Assembly (NCBI RefSeq): GCF_037176765.1
Contig: NC_090021.1
Coordinates: forward strand, 148,931,074-148,995,073
Origin: Anolis sagrei
Lineage: Eukaryota; Chordata; Lepidosauria; Squamata; Anolidae
Length of the DNA stretch: 64,000 nucleotides
Reading direction: 5' to 3'
The translations under genes and the position numbers were made by a program. Each line of letters begins with the position of its first letter. Position 1 is the first letter of the stretch. Of this stretch, positions 32,051 to 47,000 are shown piece by piece. The notes beneath the pieces were generated by a model, which did no database searches, was not told where the DNA came from, and was given only the letters and a program-made list of their open reading frames with translations.

Positions 32051-35000
32051 GTGCTTTCAAGTCATTTCGGACTTAGGTTGTCCTTGAGCAAGGGCCGGGT
32101 AAATGGCCTTGGAGGGCCGCATCTGGCTCTCGGGCCTTAATTTGAGGACCCCTGCTCTAGAGAATAGTTCTTGTTAGGTCCTCTAGCACAATTCTCTATT
32201 GTCACCTTCTGCCATAGAAGTGCATAGAAGAATCTAGAGATTCCTACAGAAAACATTTTAATTAATTCTGTAAATAACCAAATCTGCAAAAGTGAAACCT
32301 GCAAACTTGGAGGGTTGCTGTATACAAAATCCTATTGAACTGAAGGATTTCTAGCCCAATAATACCATAGAATCACACAAGAGAACCTAGAAAACCCTTA
32401 GAGAAGACATATTTTGTTGGATGTAGATGAATGAAACTATGGAGTTTAGGCCTGTAGGTACCAAGGTCATTCTAAAAAGGTAAAGGTAGTCCCCTGACAT
32501 TAAGTCCAGTCATGTCTGACTCTGGGGTGTGGTGCTCATCTCCATTTCTAAGCCGAAGAGCCAGCGTTGTCCGTAGACACCTCCAAGGTCATGTGGCTGG
32601 CATGACTGCATGTAGCGTCATTACCTTCCCGCCGGAGCGGTACCTATTGATCTACTCACATTTGCATGTTTTCGAACTGCTAGGTTGGCAGAAGCTAGGG
32701 CTGACAGCGGTAGCTCACGCCGCTCCCCGGAATCGAACCTGCGACCTTTCGATCAACAAGCTCAGCAGCTCAATGCTTTAACCCACTGCGCCATTAATAT
32801 ACTGGTATATTAATTAGATTTATCAAGTGTTCAGTAGAAAGGTTCCAAAGACTACATTTCCTTATATGGTAGTGGCTGTTTGTGTGTTTATGGGACACCT
32901 GAAGCTTTATTATTATTTTCTTCACACATGTGGTGTGGAGGTAATGCTTTCAGAGGTGGACCTATACACACACACACACACATATACATAGTTATACACT
33001 ATATTTTGCTGTATACATATGTCCATGGGCACACAGGAGTGGTTATGCTACTGTACTTCACAAGTATCTTCTGATTAGGAAATACTTTTGAAATCCATTT
33101 AAACTTGCTGATCGAGTATCACCATTAACGTACATTGCCTTTGAATGACTAATGCTGTCGATCTTGTTGTTTACTTCAAAATTCCCTATAAGACTAGAGA
33201 TTCGAGTTTTCAGGGTTATTTTTAGGGCCCAAAATGTTCCCCATGTGAGATTGTTTTTTACATAAAATAACTGCCAGCCTCCTGGAAGTATAAAGGGTAA
33301 TTGTGGTGTGTGATATTTGAGGATCCAGGCAGCATTTAGAAATAATTAAATTTATTCTTCTTTACTTTCGGGAGTTGCATGGGGAGACACCAAAAATCTC
33401 AGTGTGTGTCTTCCATGCCTCATGGAGCATCTCGCTCCGGTTATTAGAATTGAGGTGGCATGTTTGATCAGGAAGAAAGAGATCAAACATTAGCACTGCA
33501 TGCTTACAGCAAAAATGTGATGTGTTGCATGAAGGGAGACTGAAGTGACAGGTCTTTCAATACATTTAGAGTCCCAGCAGCACAGTCAAGGCATGGTAGG
33601 CAGTTTTTTTTTTTATCGCTGTATTAAAAAAAAACAACCTCCTTCTGGTGGAAACGTACCATAGAATTGCCTGGAGGACCTGGGCAATTCCTAGAGAAGA
33701 TGCATCTCTTAGGATTTTTTTTGGTCCTCCATGGTGACTGTATAGTAACTTTTGACCAAAGTTAGTCATTTCAGTAGAGTTTGTTGTTACTTTATGTCAG
33801 ATATGGCTAGGTAAAACCACAGGTACTGATCTGATTGATATGGGGGTTGTTCTGTGTTATTTTAATCCATTTGCTAATATATGGTCTGGTCTCTTCTCAT
33901 GCTTCCTGTACCTTTAATGCAAAAATATTAATGCTTATTCTTCTTTTGAAATGATTGTTCAAGGCATGCTTAGTATATTGTAGTATAATCTCTCTCTGAA
34001 AAAGTATATGTAGCAATCCTAATTTAGACACAGCACAGAACAGGGATATTAGTTTAAAGGACAGAGTTTATAAATAGTGGAGTGGGAAGGAGGCAGTTAG
34101 CAAGACATAGCTGCATTGTGTATTGTCCAGCAGTTGTTGGGAAACCCCACCACCTTCAGCTGCCATCCTGCTGGTCATTGAGTGAGAGGGAGGCAGCCAA
34201 CAGGGCACTGCTACATTGTGTCTTCTGTACTACATAAAATGATCTAAGGAAGTCCTCAATAGCAGAACGGGCAAATGATAACATGGTCCTTGTTGCTATG
34301 GATATTAAGGTGGATGAAGGCTGCATCATATAAGAGGCCACCAATTATTGTGGTATTATTGCCATTGGATTAGAACCTAGATTCTGTGAAGATATTGTGT
34401 TAATCGCTGTGCACTAATCCCCACATATAAAACAAATTCATGCATAGGTATCTTCCAAACAAACCAAAACTAATAAAAGTCCCATGACGATTAGCGGGTG
34501 GCAACAGGGGCAGAACTGTGAAATCTGGAAGCTCTGAGCTACAGACCGGCCCATGGGCAGTGGATATGGATTGAATTGTTCTAACCCACTGCCAAGAAAA
34601 GAGGGGATTAGGTATGGCACTCCAAAATCTCCTGGGAGAATATAAGAGGCCCTTCTGTTACCTCTCTCAATAGTGTATAGGCAAGAAATATGCAGAAACT
34701 GTGTTTACTTGGGAAAAAAAATTCGATATTTCCACTTGTAAATCTGATATTGGTTTTTCCATTTCCCATTTGGAAAAATGGAGTTGGAGAGGAGAGGAGA
34801 GAAAATGTTGCATTCTTTAGCATGAAAGTCTTCCACGGTATTACAGTTAAACAATTATAGTCCTGGCAGACTTTTAGATCCAGGAATCAAAGGTTGTACC
34901 CATGAGTAGTTGGTAGGATTTGTATAGTGCGGCTTAAAGTGCAGTAGTGCTAATCAAGTATTTTAATTAAACAGAATGCTTTCTTAAATTGTATTTTTTT

Positions 35001-38000
35001 CCAGCATGCTAACATACAACTTTTACAAAGCCTCCAGATTTCCCTTACATCTCAGTAACCTTTAATAACTCCATCAAGAGTAACCTTTATCTCCATCAAG
35101 AAGACCAAATTGGTTAATGTTTTAACATTTAAATTACAACAAAGGAACCAAGATGTTACAGGTTGTGTCTTCCTTATTCAAGATGCTTGGAACCAGAAAT
35201 GTTCGCTATTTGGTACTGTTTTTGAAGTTTGGAATATGGTACAGGTACTTGTGTATAAAACGGTGTAGGGCAGCAGCAGATGTGGCAGTAAGCTTCAACC
35301 ACCATGCACACATTCTTCAGGCACCTTGGAGAAAGGAGTGGAGATGAGCAGGAGGGAGAGAGATGGCACAGCTAGGTTCCCAGCCAAACTTAACTCAAGT
35401 GGTGGCTGCAGTGGCTACTGTTACTGCTCTTCCACCACCACACAGCCCCCGGTGGCGGCACACAGCCCTGTGCCGGCAGGACTGAAGACCGACAGGTTGC
35501 AGGTTCGAATCCAGGGAGAGGCGGATGAGCTCCCTCTATCAACTCCAGCTCCTCATGCGGGGACATGAGAGAAGCCTCCCACAAAGATGATAAAAACATC
35601 AAATCATCCAGGCGTCCCCTGGGCAACGTCCTTGCAGACGGCCAATTCCCTCACAACAGAAGCGACTTGCAGTTTCTCAAGTCACTCCTGACACGACAAA
35701 AAAAAACACACACACACACACACAGCTGAAATAAGATCTAGAGTAGAAGACCAATTATTGTCTCCAGCTTTGGTCCAGAGAAGAGCCCTAATGCTCCCTC
35801 CCTTCGCCAAAGCCCCGTAAGTGCCTTTCTTGCCCAAGTATTCTATGGATGGCAACCCAGTAACTGCAACCCATTCCATCAGCAGCAGGGCTGCCAGGTG
35901 CCCATTTCAACCCCTGAGGTGGCTGTAGCTCTCCTGCTTGTATGTTTGTCTGGAAGGAAACACAAGAACCTGTAAAAAGGAAGTGTGGATTCTCACCATT
36001 TCTTACATCTTGCATTCTTTTTGGATTTTAAATTCTGGATTAAGGGATACTCAACCTGTATTTTGAAATGTACAAGTTTCAAAGTGACACTTAAGAATAT
36101 CGGTTCATATTTTAAGGGATTAATTTGAAACATGCTACAAATTACAAGGTTATATTGTTTACGGAGATAAAGCAGAATGTGAGGGAGTACAGTAGCTAAT
36201 ACTTTTTTGTCTGAGTTTGAATGCTCCTTTATCCTTACACATACATAGTACAGTAGTTGGGCAGCTCCAGTTTTAGAGAATCCACAGGCTCAGTGGCCCT
36301 TTTCTTCCTTACTATCATTGTGGCTGCCAATTTATTTTCCTTTAGTTTTCTTAAGGTATGCAGTGAATCATTTCAAAAGTCAAATTCAATATACCTACAT
36401 ATAATTCAAACGGAATCAAGGGTGAAATATAGTATAATACTTCATTTTCTTTTAAAAAAATTGTCTGTGCTTAAGAATGGTTTATAAATTTTGATTGCAT
36501 AGCACTTCTGGGGAAAACATGCTGAGCCTCTGTATGCCTTGGTGTGTGTGAAACTACTTTGGTTGTTCATAAGGGGCTCTGTTGAAATCATCCTTGTTTC
36601 TCCCCTCAAATGCTTCACTTTTGCTTTTATCTGTTTGTTTTTTTCCCCTTCGGAAAGTAGTAACCCTAATGGGGAGAGGGATTGAATGGTACACACAAAT
36701 CAACAATAGTCATTTGCAATCTATCTTCTCCATTCAAACTGGTCTTTATCTCGTAGAGCAGCTTATAGTCAGAGACTTGTCCAAGGGAGTCAAAATCAGC
36801 TGGAGTAGCTTGGAGTCCTGCTAGAACTTTCATAATGTCCTTTTCACAGAGTTTTTGCTACATTTGTAAAGAGAACTCAACTTATAAAATAACTACTAGA
36901 AAAAGGAATAGTTTGAAAACTAGTTGGATTATATATGTCTTGAAAACCATATTTTCAGACAAAAGTAAAGTTATAAATGCTGATAGAATATAAAATGATT
37001 GAAAATTGTAAGCATTGCTCAGCATATAGCTCAGCTGATCAAGTATATGAAATAGACAATAGGGCTCAAGTGAGCACTTTGCTCTGTAAGAGGTCTGAAT
37101 TTCCAGAACACTAATCGACACTAAAAGTAACTCACACTATGATGGTTTCCAACATAATTGCCAAGATAGCAAGATGTACTTATTTGTCTGCAGAAACAAA
37201 CAAACACTAATTGTTTGGCTCGTTTTACTTGTATGTATTCTAGGGTTGCCGCTTTCTGGAAGATTAGGGAAATTGTGATTAAGACATATTGATGGAGGTG
37301 GTTGTTGTTTTTGACATATTGCTACATTGGAAGGGCGTATCTATTACAGATGGAGTAGAAAAGTTTTAGAATATATGTGAGTGATAATGGTGCATGTGCA
37401 TACCTCAGTATGATTGTGTATTTTTGGAAATGGATGGCAACCATTTCCAAAAATGCTTAGTGGATGATAGTGGATGTCTGTCTTCTTTCAATCAGGTGCC
37501 ATATATACTCATGTATACATTGAAAGCAGCTTTTAGATCCAAACTTATTAATATTTCTTAGCATAGAGAGAACTGGGGACAGACTAAGCTCTTACTACTC
37601 TATTCAGAGAAGGAGGTGGTTCCTTCTCTGAGGAGCAGTGTTTAAATTGTCCCATGGATTAGTTAATCCAGATTTTTTGGCGCATTTTTTTTACTAAATT
37701 TGTAGACACCTACATGAGTATATACAATAATGTGTGCATTTGAATAATCTGGAATCAGTATTGATTTGAAGATAGGAATATTTTGACACACTTTTGCAAA
37801 CAGCGGTTGGCTGGACTTAGTAACCAGATGGTGCTTCTTTTAACTAGAGATAAAGCCAGTCCTACCATTCTACTATTGTTTGCTGTTTTTATGTGATGAC
37901 AAGTTGACTTCAACAAATGAATGAGAGCCCTCCAAGTCATTCTATCATCAACTCTTACAGACTCAGAGCCATGACTTCCTTGATGGCATCTGTCCACTCA

Positions 38001-41000
38001 GAATGCAGTCTTTCTCTTTCCCTATTGCAGTGCTTCTCAACCTGTGGGACCCCAGGTGTTTTGGCCTACAACTCTCAGAAGTCCCAGCCAGTTTACCAGC
38101 TGTTAGGATTTCTGGGAGTTGAAGGCCAAAACATCTGGGGACCCACAGGTTGAGAACCATTGCCCTATTGCCTTCTACCTTAAACACTATTGTGTTTTCT
38201 AGTGAGACATGTCTTCCCATGATATGAGCAAACCATGGCAAATAAAGTTCAAGCTTTATTTGCTTTGTGGTCCATTTATTTATTTTTGAAAACTCCACAG
38301 TAAACAACTCACATCAATATAAACACATATACAGTAAATCAGTACTGATAACACCTTCTGCATAGTTTTCTCATCTTTACTGGCTATTCATATTATTTTT
38401 AGATGTAGACATCTGCATTCGTTTTAACATGAAATGAGCACGTATTCTATATTTATTGAAAAGCCCTATATTATGCGGTATAATTTTCTTAGATATACAA
38501 CTACATTTATTTCATTGCTTTCAAATGCTACCCCAGTTTAACAAATAAAACGCTGTGATTCCATCAGATTTCCCAATTCATATCTCATATAAAAATCACA
38601 TATTCACCTAATAATTCCATTCAATGTCATTTGTCTTTCAAATGTTCTTCTATCATTCTTAATCATTTATCATAAAAATTGTTAATAGCCGATATTCTCA
38701 AAATTTCTTAAAATAATTCAAAATTAGCTGCCAGTTATCTTGAAATGTTTGTATTGATTAATCTTTTTAAAGGCAGGATATTTTGTGATTTATGTGGAAT
38801 ATAGTCCATCAAAGACATAATAGCTCCGCATAGGTGAAAGAGGGAACATAAATTTACTCTTATTTAGCAGAGTCAAAACATAAACTTGTGGCATTGCAAC
38901 AAAAATAAATCTTATAGAGTCACAAAACTTATATAATCCTTGTATGCATCACATAAATGCAAAAAGCATGGCTTGCTCCAACTCCCAAGCGAGAGAGCAC
39001 CATGTATCCCAAAACACACCCAGTTATACTCGGGTGTGTCCCAAACGTACTGCTCTTAATGAGCACCTGCATATAATGACCATCAGAATGAGGTTTTTCC
39101 CTTATCACATATATCTACTCCAACTTTGGTGTTGATTCTTGCAAAACTCACCCTATTTTCTGTATACCTTAACAGATACCTTATCCAGTTCTGCCAAACT
39201 GAGAAGTTTTATCAACCATTCAGTCACAGATAGAATTGCATTTTCCTTCCAATGATGAGCATGTACTATTCGGGTAGCCGTAACTGCATATTGAAAAAAT
39301 ACCATGTCCTTTTTGTCAGTTGTCTCACTTTCAAAAACTGGAGATTTGTCTTCATATGTTTCTTCCTTGAAAGAATCTGTCACCCTTCTGTTCCTTTTAT
39401 ATAGGTTTTTTTTGTGTATTTTACCATCTTTTTATTTCTACTTGGTGTCTTATGTATTTATGCAAAAAGGAAGCTCCAGTATTTCTTTTTCAGAACTAGC
39501 AAACACTACATTTTAAAAAAGAGAACAAAATTAATGAACAGAAGAAAAGATTATCAAACTAGTTTTTCAAGATTTTCAAGAAAGCAATAGTGTAATTAGT
39601 TATCTTATCTTAGTGTGTTTCTTGTAGGCCCCTTAAGGGCCTTAGCCTGAAATTTATAAAAGCCTTTAAGGCCTTTGTATAAAGTACTCAGAGTTCGGAC
39701 TGAAGTGCATACATTACTTATTTAACAGAAAATTTGATAGTAAAACAAACAGATCAAGCAAAGCTTATGTAAGTAAACATAAACTTACCTGTTGTCCCTT
39801 TTTACTCTGTGTTGCAGTTCTCATATACTTAATAAAGGATTGTGTAGGCACAGGACATCTAGTGTTTGCTTTGTCTGACACACAAGCTACAGTAAAATCA
39901 CATTCTTTCCCAGTTGAAATTTTACTGCATTGTTTATTGCAACTTACATGCTTCCTTAACTCAACACTTCAACCCTCCTTCACAATCCTCCCAGTGCTAG
40001 TGCTGCCAATACATGCCAGCTAAAAGAGAAAGAGGAAGAAGATGGAATAAAAATTGTTTCTTTGTGATGTCATAGGACATGTGCCTTTGTTAGTGGTCTA
40101 GCATCTGCTCTTTAAAGTTTTAATAATCAGTAGTTAAATGCATGATTTTATAGTGCTGCTGGATTAAAGAATGAACAGAAAGGATTATTGGAAATTCTTT
40201 GGGATTCAAATAAATAGATCAGTAATGGCATTCCAAGTTGACCTGATTTAATCTGGGATAGATTTATATACCCCTCTGGCTGCACACAGCAGGATACATT
40301 TTGCACAATTGCAGATAGCCTTTATGTCATCTACTGCAACATAACCTTATTGTCAGCTACTATACTTAGCTTACATAAAAGGTCAAAAGTAGAAGTTGGG
40401 AACCGCAATGGTTTTCAAAACTATTCTGATTTGAAAACCACCGCAGTTAACTACTTCTTGTTTTGAAAAACCATTCTGGTTTTGATAAGTAACTTTTTTT
40501 AAAACAGTACATTAGAACGTTGAAACCTATCTAAAAAGTGAATTCCCTCTTTTGGTGGCTTTCATAGAGACAGTTGGGGGGACCAGAAAAGGGCATACAA
40601 CTGAGTTTGAAGGGTTTGTGGTCAGAAGGATAGCTTTGGGTGCCACATGTGGTTCCTGGGGTTTTACTCAGCATTGGCTAAACGCAAAGTAACTGAAAAC
40701 TTCCTACAACAATTCCTCTTCCCTGTATACCAATAATACACAGTTCTGTATGTTGTAAAGAGAATGTTAGAAATGAGATCTGAATGTATGAGAAATTCAA
40801 CACCTTGAAAGTACTAAAGAAAAAAGAGAAAAGAACCAGCACTGAAGAAGAAGCAGGCGATTGTAAACAAGAAAGCAAACCACAGAGATTATTATATATC
40901 TTTGTTTAATCAATTTTGGATGATTCTTGTATTTTTAAACTGCACAGAAAAGTGCCTGATCCTAAATGATGACTTTCACAAGAACACCAAAGGAAGGAGA

Positions 41001-44000
41001 GAGTTAATCAACCCTCTAGGAAGGAGAAATGTTTACCTGTGATGCACTGATGCACATCTCTTTAGGAAATTCGGGGGGGGGGGGGGAAGGTAGCAAAGCA
41101 GTTTGAGGCCAGTTTCCGTGTTCAATGTAATCATCTTCCTGACCTCAAACTGGTTCTAGGCCTGTCAATTGAATCACCCTCCAGCACAACCTTTTGAACC
41201 AGTTCCAAGCTGGATTATAGAGTCAGTGCTGAACCCACCCACCCACCCACCCCCACTGTTGTTCTACGTTGCACAGAAGTTTCAGAAACTGTCCTTATTT
41301 TGAAAAAGAAATTAGCACACCAACTTTGTTTAAAGTTTATGGCGGCAGGCCAGGTAAATGATCTTGGAGAGCTGCATCCAACCCACGGGCCTTAGTTTGA
41401 GGACCCCTATTCTAGACAGTACATATTTTGAAGAATGGATTTCTTTCAATCGTCTTCTAAGGCCCACGAGCCGGCGGCCCTCCAAGGTCAGTTACTCATC
41501 TCCACGCTAAATTTTAGACGTAGGATTAAGTGAAGTCTGATACAACATGTCAAATTACTGACATGATAAATTACATACTAGGAAAAAATGCCATCAAAGA
41601 GCAGATACTGCTTGGGCATTTTGTCTAATATGAAAATGGTTGTGTGGGCAGTAGTTTAAAAGGATGTAGATATACCTCCCTGAGTCCCCTTGGGGAGACA
41701 GGATGGAATACAAATAAAGTTTTATTATTATATGCCTATATTGATGCCTATATTGCTTTTACATATTTGTTTGTATTGCTTTTACATATTTGTTAGTAGT
41801 TCTATAAACCGTACTAATTTTAATCAAAAATCTGAGTAAAAGTTGTTCAGTTGTGTGCATGTGGGTATTTTTTTCTATTTCAAAGACTTTGTTCATATGT
41901 TTTGGTCTATGAATAAAGTCCACTAAACTTAATAGAGCTTACGTCTGAGTAAATATTCAGATGTTCATCCTGAAAAACCCATTGATCATTTGTTTGTCAA
42001 GTGATTTTCTTCAGTTATTTGAAACATGGAACTTTATTTTAAACTAGAAACTCAAACCACATAAACAAATAGAAATGCTATAAAAGAAAATGTGACATTT
42101 ATTTATTTATTTAGAACTTTTCTATCCTGTTCTTCTCTACCTCCGTGGAGGGACTCAGAATGGCTAACAACAGCAAAAATTCAATGCTACACAATAAATA
42201 ACATTTTAAAAACAACATACATAATAAATAAATTATAAATGCATATAAAAGACAGTTCACCAAGTTAAAACAACACCCAACTCAATCCAAACATTGTGGT
42301 CCAATAACTCTTAGTCTTTACCGGTTCAATCCATCAATCTGCAAATGCCTGATTCCAAAGCCAGGATTTCAGCTGCATCCTAAAGGTCAGAAGGAAGGGG
42401 GCAGCCTTCTCTTCCATATTCCTTTTTATTTTTGTTCTGCAGTTCTTGCCTTCTTAGTTTTAAATGAAAGAATTGAAAACCTATTTGTCAGATACTGGCA
42501 GGACAAAACCAGAACGGTCCCATCCCTCCTGGCCTTCCGCAAGCAGGTCAAGACCTTCCTCTGCAAACAGGCTTTTGGGAAGGGTATGGGGAAGCTCTGG
42601 GGAGATGCCACTGTGTCTGTTTACTGCGATGAAGTAACATTTGGAAGGCTGCATTGTTCTGTTTAGTCAGGAGAGTGGGGTTTGAATTTAGATTCAAAGC
42701 TTATGGATATGATGTCTGACTTTAAAATGGCCTTTAACCTTTCCCCAACCCTTAGAGCCACAAGTGCTGTTGGGATGCCCATTATCCACAGTTTTCTTGG
42801 CAGATATTTAATGGAATTCAGTAACATTTTTGGACCCAAAGTGGGTAAAAAGTAAAGAGCACTGACTACTATATTAAAACTTTATAGTTGGCCTTCTGTA
42901 TCCACGGATTCTCCATCCATGAATTCAGCAGACCATTGAATCCATGAACAGAGAATCTGTGGACACAGAGGACCAACTATAATTTTAGAAGACAGCCATA
43001 AGTCTGGTGTGGCCCTCAATGAGAATGAGTTTGACACCCCTGATTTACAAGTTTGTGAGATCAAAAATAATCATCTGTAAACCTGTCCATTTATGTTACA
43101 AGTCTCATGGAACTAAAAGATACACTGCTTCTGAATATGGCAGTTCCATTTTAGTTCTAAACTTCATTTATATCCTTAATCTTGTGAACTTATAGGAAAA
43201 AGCAAGTGAGCCATTTTCAAGTTAATGTCTCTGTACAGATGTTGTACACTACTGTAGAAGCCTACTAAAAAAAGCATAGGAACCAAATAGTCTATAGTAG
43301 AAGATACAACACTAGCTTGCAAATTTGTAAACTGCATCACTTGGAATGTCTAGTTTGCAGAATTATTCTCACAGAAAGAAGAAGTGAAAAACAAAAAATA
43401 TCAGAATTCATCTTTGATGCTCAGGGTTCATTTTGTACATGTGTAGGTGGTAAATTGCTACTCTGTACACACAGAGAATGAGAATGGGAGAAAGTGACTA
43501 GATTTCATTTTATGCACCATACTTTGTATAATTTAATAAATATTATATTTTCATTTTGTTATTTTTAGTATCTTTATTTGGAAATCACACTGATGCACTA
43601 ATTTTACATGAGTAAACTTGCATTTCTACATGTTCAAATTACATTTTGACTTTCTTTTTTTCCCTTCTAGTTGAGTATGTCGTGGAGTATGATTATGATG
43701 CAGTACATGATGATGAGTTAACCATTCGTGTTGGTGAAATCATAAGGAATGTCAAAAAACTAGAAGAGGAAGGATGGCTAGAAGGAGAACTAAATGGGAA
43801 AAGGGGCTTATTCCCTGACAACTTCGTTAAGGCAAGTACTTCATGTTCATCTCTGATCTATATTGGAATTGGAATTGCTGTTTAACTTTGGACATTAAAT
43901 TATACCTGTGTTACCAAAATGATTTAAATTGTGACGTGAAAATATGAAAGGGTTCATTGGAAGATATTCTATAATGTAAAAAACAAGTTATTGTTCCAGT

Positions 44001-47000
44001 TACCTTGCAAAAGGTTTCTTTCCACTTTTGAATGATGTGATGTCAGCTGAAAATTCTTGTTTGGTTTATGGGTGGGACTCTGTGTCCAATGCATAAATTT
44101 ATTTTTTGTTTGTTAGTTCAGTTATGACTTTTCTATGTTTAGAAATTACTTGGCCTCATCTGTGGGTATGAAATTGTACAAAGTAGGTTAGAGGTAGAAA
44201 GTATAACCAAGCTTTTGTACCTTTGACCTTTAATACAAGCAAGATTATCCTGTGTGAAGAGAGAAATTCCCCCAATTTTTTCATTTTCATTTTCATTTTC
44301 CTCTCTTCTCAGGAATAAAATGAAGAACAAATTTAACTAACATAAACTTAACAGTATTTCAGTGGAATACCACCCCCCCCCCCAGGCCATCCAGTTCAAC
44401 TCCCTTCTGCCATGCAGGAGAAACACAATCAGAGCATCCCAACAGATAACCATCCAGCCTTTTAAATAATAATAATAATAATTAATAATTAATAATAATA
44501 AATAATAGCAGAAATGATCAGGCTGGGCTCAAGTATGGGAGGAGAAGGAAGGAAAAGGAGGAAAACCTGGAGCCGCTCCATTTGCTTCGTGGAGCCCCAA
44601 GGACTCCACAGAGCACAGTTTAAGAACTGGTGTAAAATATATTCATAAGTTCTTTCCTTTAAAATTAAAGATGTATTTTTAAAAATTCACAAACATGCCA
44701 AATTGTACAGTTACAAACAAAGCATCTTCTGTTGCTAAAGTAGCAAAATAGATGTGAGCTTGATTTGAAAATAGGCATTGCAGGGATTTTCATTTTTCCA
44801 AAAAAGTGCTGCCTCACTACCACTATTTTTTCATGTTTTTGAAATTTTCTAGAAACAAAAGACAGTGTCAAACCCTTCCCAAAGAAAAGGTGGCCTCTGC
44901 AGTCCATTTGAGGAGTATGGCAATGATGCAGCAATTGTTAATAATAATAGTAATAATAATAATAATAATTTTTATTATTATTATTATTGTTCCTTTTCCT
45001 CCTCCTACTCTGCTTTATGTCTCTTAAAAAGAGACCCAAAGGTGTTAATAATAAAAGTAATATAATAGATAATTTAAAACCTAAAAAAAATCTATTTTAA
45101 TCATAAGACAGTTAAAATTTATTCTATTTTAAACATAAGGCAATTAAAAATAAATAGTTAAAACTATTTAAAAGCCTATTAAAATACATAAAACACTACG
45201 CAGCTCCCCCTGGCTGGGTTTTAAAAGCATTCTTTAAAAGTCTGTCTGAAAAGAAAGATTTTAGCTTGCTACCCGAAGGATAGCAGAGATGGGGCCATTT
45301 TGGCTTCCCTGCAAGTAGTTCCAGAGTTGAGGGTCAGCCACACAGAAGGCACTCTCTGGAGTCCCCACCAACTGAGATTCAGGGGATGGTGGTAGAACTA
45401 AGAGATGGGTCTCTTCTGAGGATCTCAGGGCCCAGGCAGGTTTGTACAGGGAAATGCAGTCATCAACATAGTCTGGACCTGAGCTGTATAGGGCTTTAAA
45501 GGCTGCCAGAACAAACTGGCAGCCAGTGCAGCTGTTGCAAAGGGTGGGGGTGAGGGGTTGCCTATAGAGGGGTTCCTTCTATAGCCAGCCACAGCCATCA
45601 ATTTTGCCACAGCTCTTTGGAGCTGCTAGAGTTTCTGAACACTCTTTGAAGGCAGCCCCACATAGAGCATATGGTCACAGTGAACATGAGGTCAGTGAAA
45701 ATACGTGTCCCAGTTATTGTAGCAAAATAGGCTTCAGTTCATAATAATAGTCTGAGAAGCCAGCCTTGTACCTCAGAAGAGCTCAGGAAAAGATACACTG
45801 ATGCTGAAGAGTTGCTGATTCCTGCTTTTTGGGACAAGAGCTACAATTCTAGGCTGAATAGAGTCAGTTGATTTTCTCAAGTCAAACATGATGCACCTGG
45901 TCTTATCAGGTCCTGATGCAAATCCAATGCACAAGCCTGATAAACTTTGACTCTGGATTCTGTCCTAATCAGTACTTTGGGTCATGATACTGCCAGCCTT
46001 TTACCTTGCAGTTGCTTCTAAAGTACATTATTGCTGTAATGGAACACAACTATTCGACTTGTTTGATTCTGTCCCTCATCTGGCTGTTCAGGTGCCACGT
46101 CTGTTGCCCCATTGGTCTCCAAATGCCCACACCTGAACTGGATCTGAGCTGCAACTCATTCTGGAATCAGATCAGATTCTGACAACCTTTAGTGAATGTT
46201 TCTTGGGTCAGCCCATAGGCTGTCCTCACCTTACTGTACCACCCACCCCCATATAGTAGCCAGTGCTTTTGAGGTTAAAGCTGTAATCCAAAAAATGGCA
46301 CATTGCCCCACTAAGAGTAATTTGTAACATGTGACAAAACATGTACATGTGGCTGAATAGAAAAAATCTGAAGCGGATGCGGGTTTTTCATTCAAAAAGG
46401 TCACTAGATGGCAGCCACAATCTTATAAATAGGTCACGGATATCAAGAGAGCCAGTAGTACGTGCTCTCTGAAAAATATTTTCTGACTATGAAGCAGTTT
46501 ATCGAGTAAATAAAATGACTTAATATTTCACTATATTGTGGGGAAATAGTACTTCTGATATTAATATTTATCTGATTAATGCTCTTAGTGGAGAAGAACT
46601 GCTTGTTTAATTAAAACACTCAGTATACTTGTGCAAGAGGAGGGATAGCCTTGTGACTCAAATAACAATGATTAATTTTTTAAAATGTTGTTGAAGTTTT
46701 AGTGCAAGGAATCAGTACAGAGATAGAAAGATAGATATATGTCATTACTGATATTTCTTCAAGATGTGTATATAATACTAGGTGAGTGGTATCATGTAGT
46801 AGAACAAAAATATTTTTCTTTAAGTAGAATGGAAAAGCAAAATTGCAATGCATTACAGGCAGATAGCATGTAGCATTTTAGATTCACTTGAGAAGGTGGT
46901 TGACACCAAAGACAAATAACAAGCTCATTGAAAATCATGATAGAGGCTACATGGGATATTTGTAGCAAAACTTTCTAGGTGTCGCTGTCCTTTTAATGTA

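Noticed and set aside
43826-43831. GT donor (GTTAAG) as the end of CD2AP exon 2
   Set aside because: It would remove Val-Lys from the conserved end of SH3-1 and is a poorer donor than AAG|GCAAGT.
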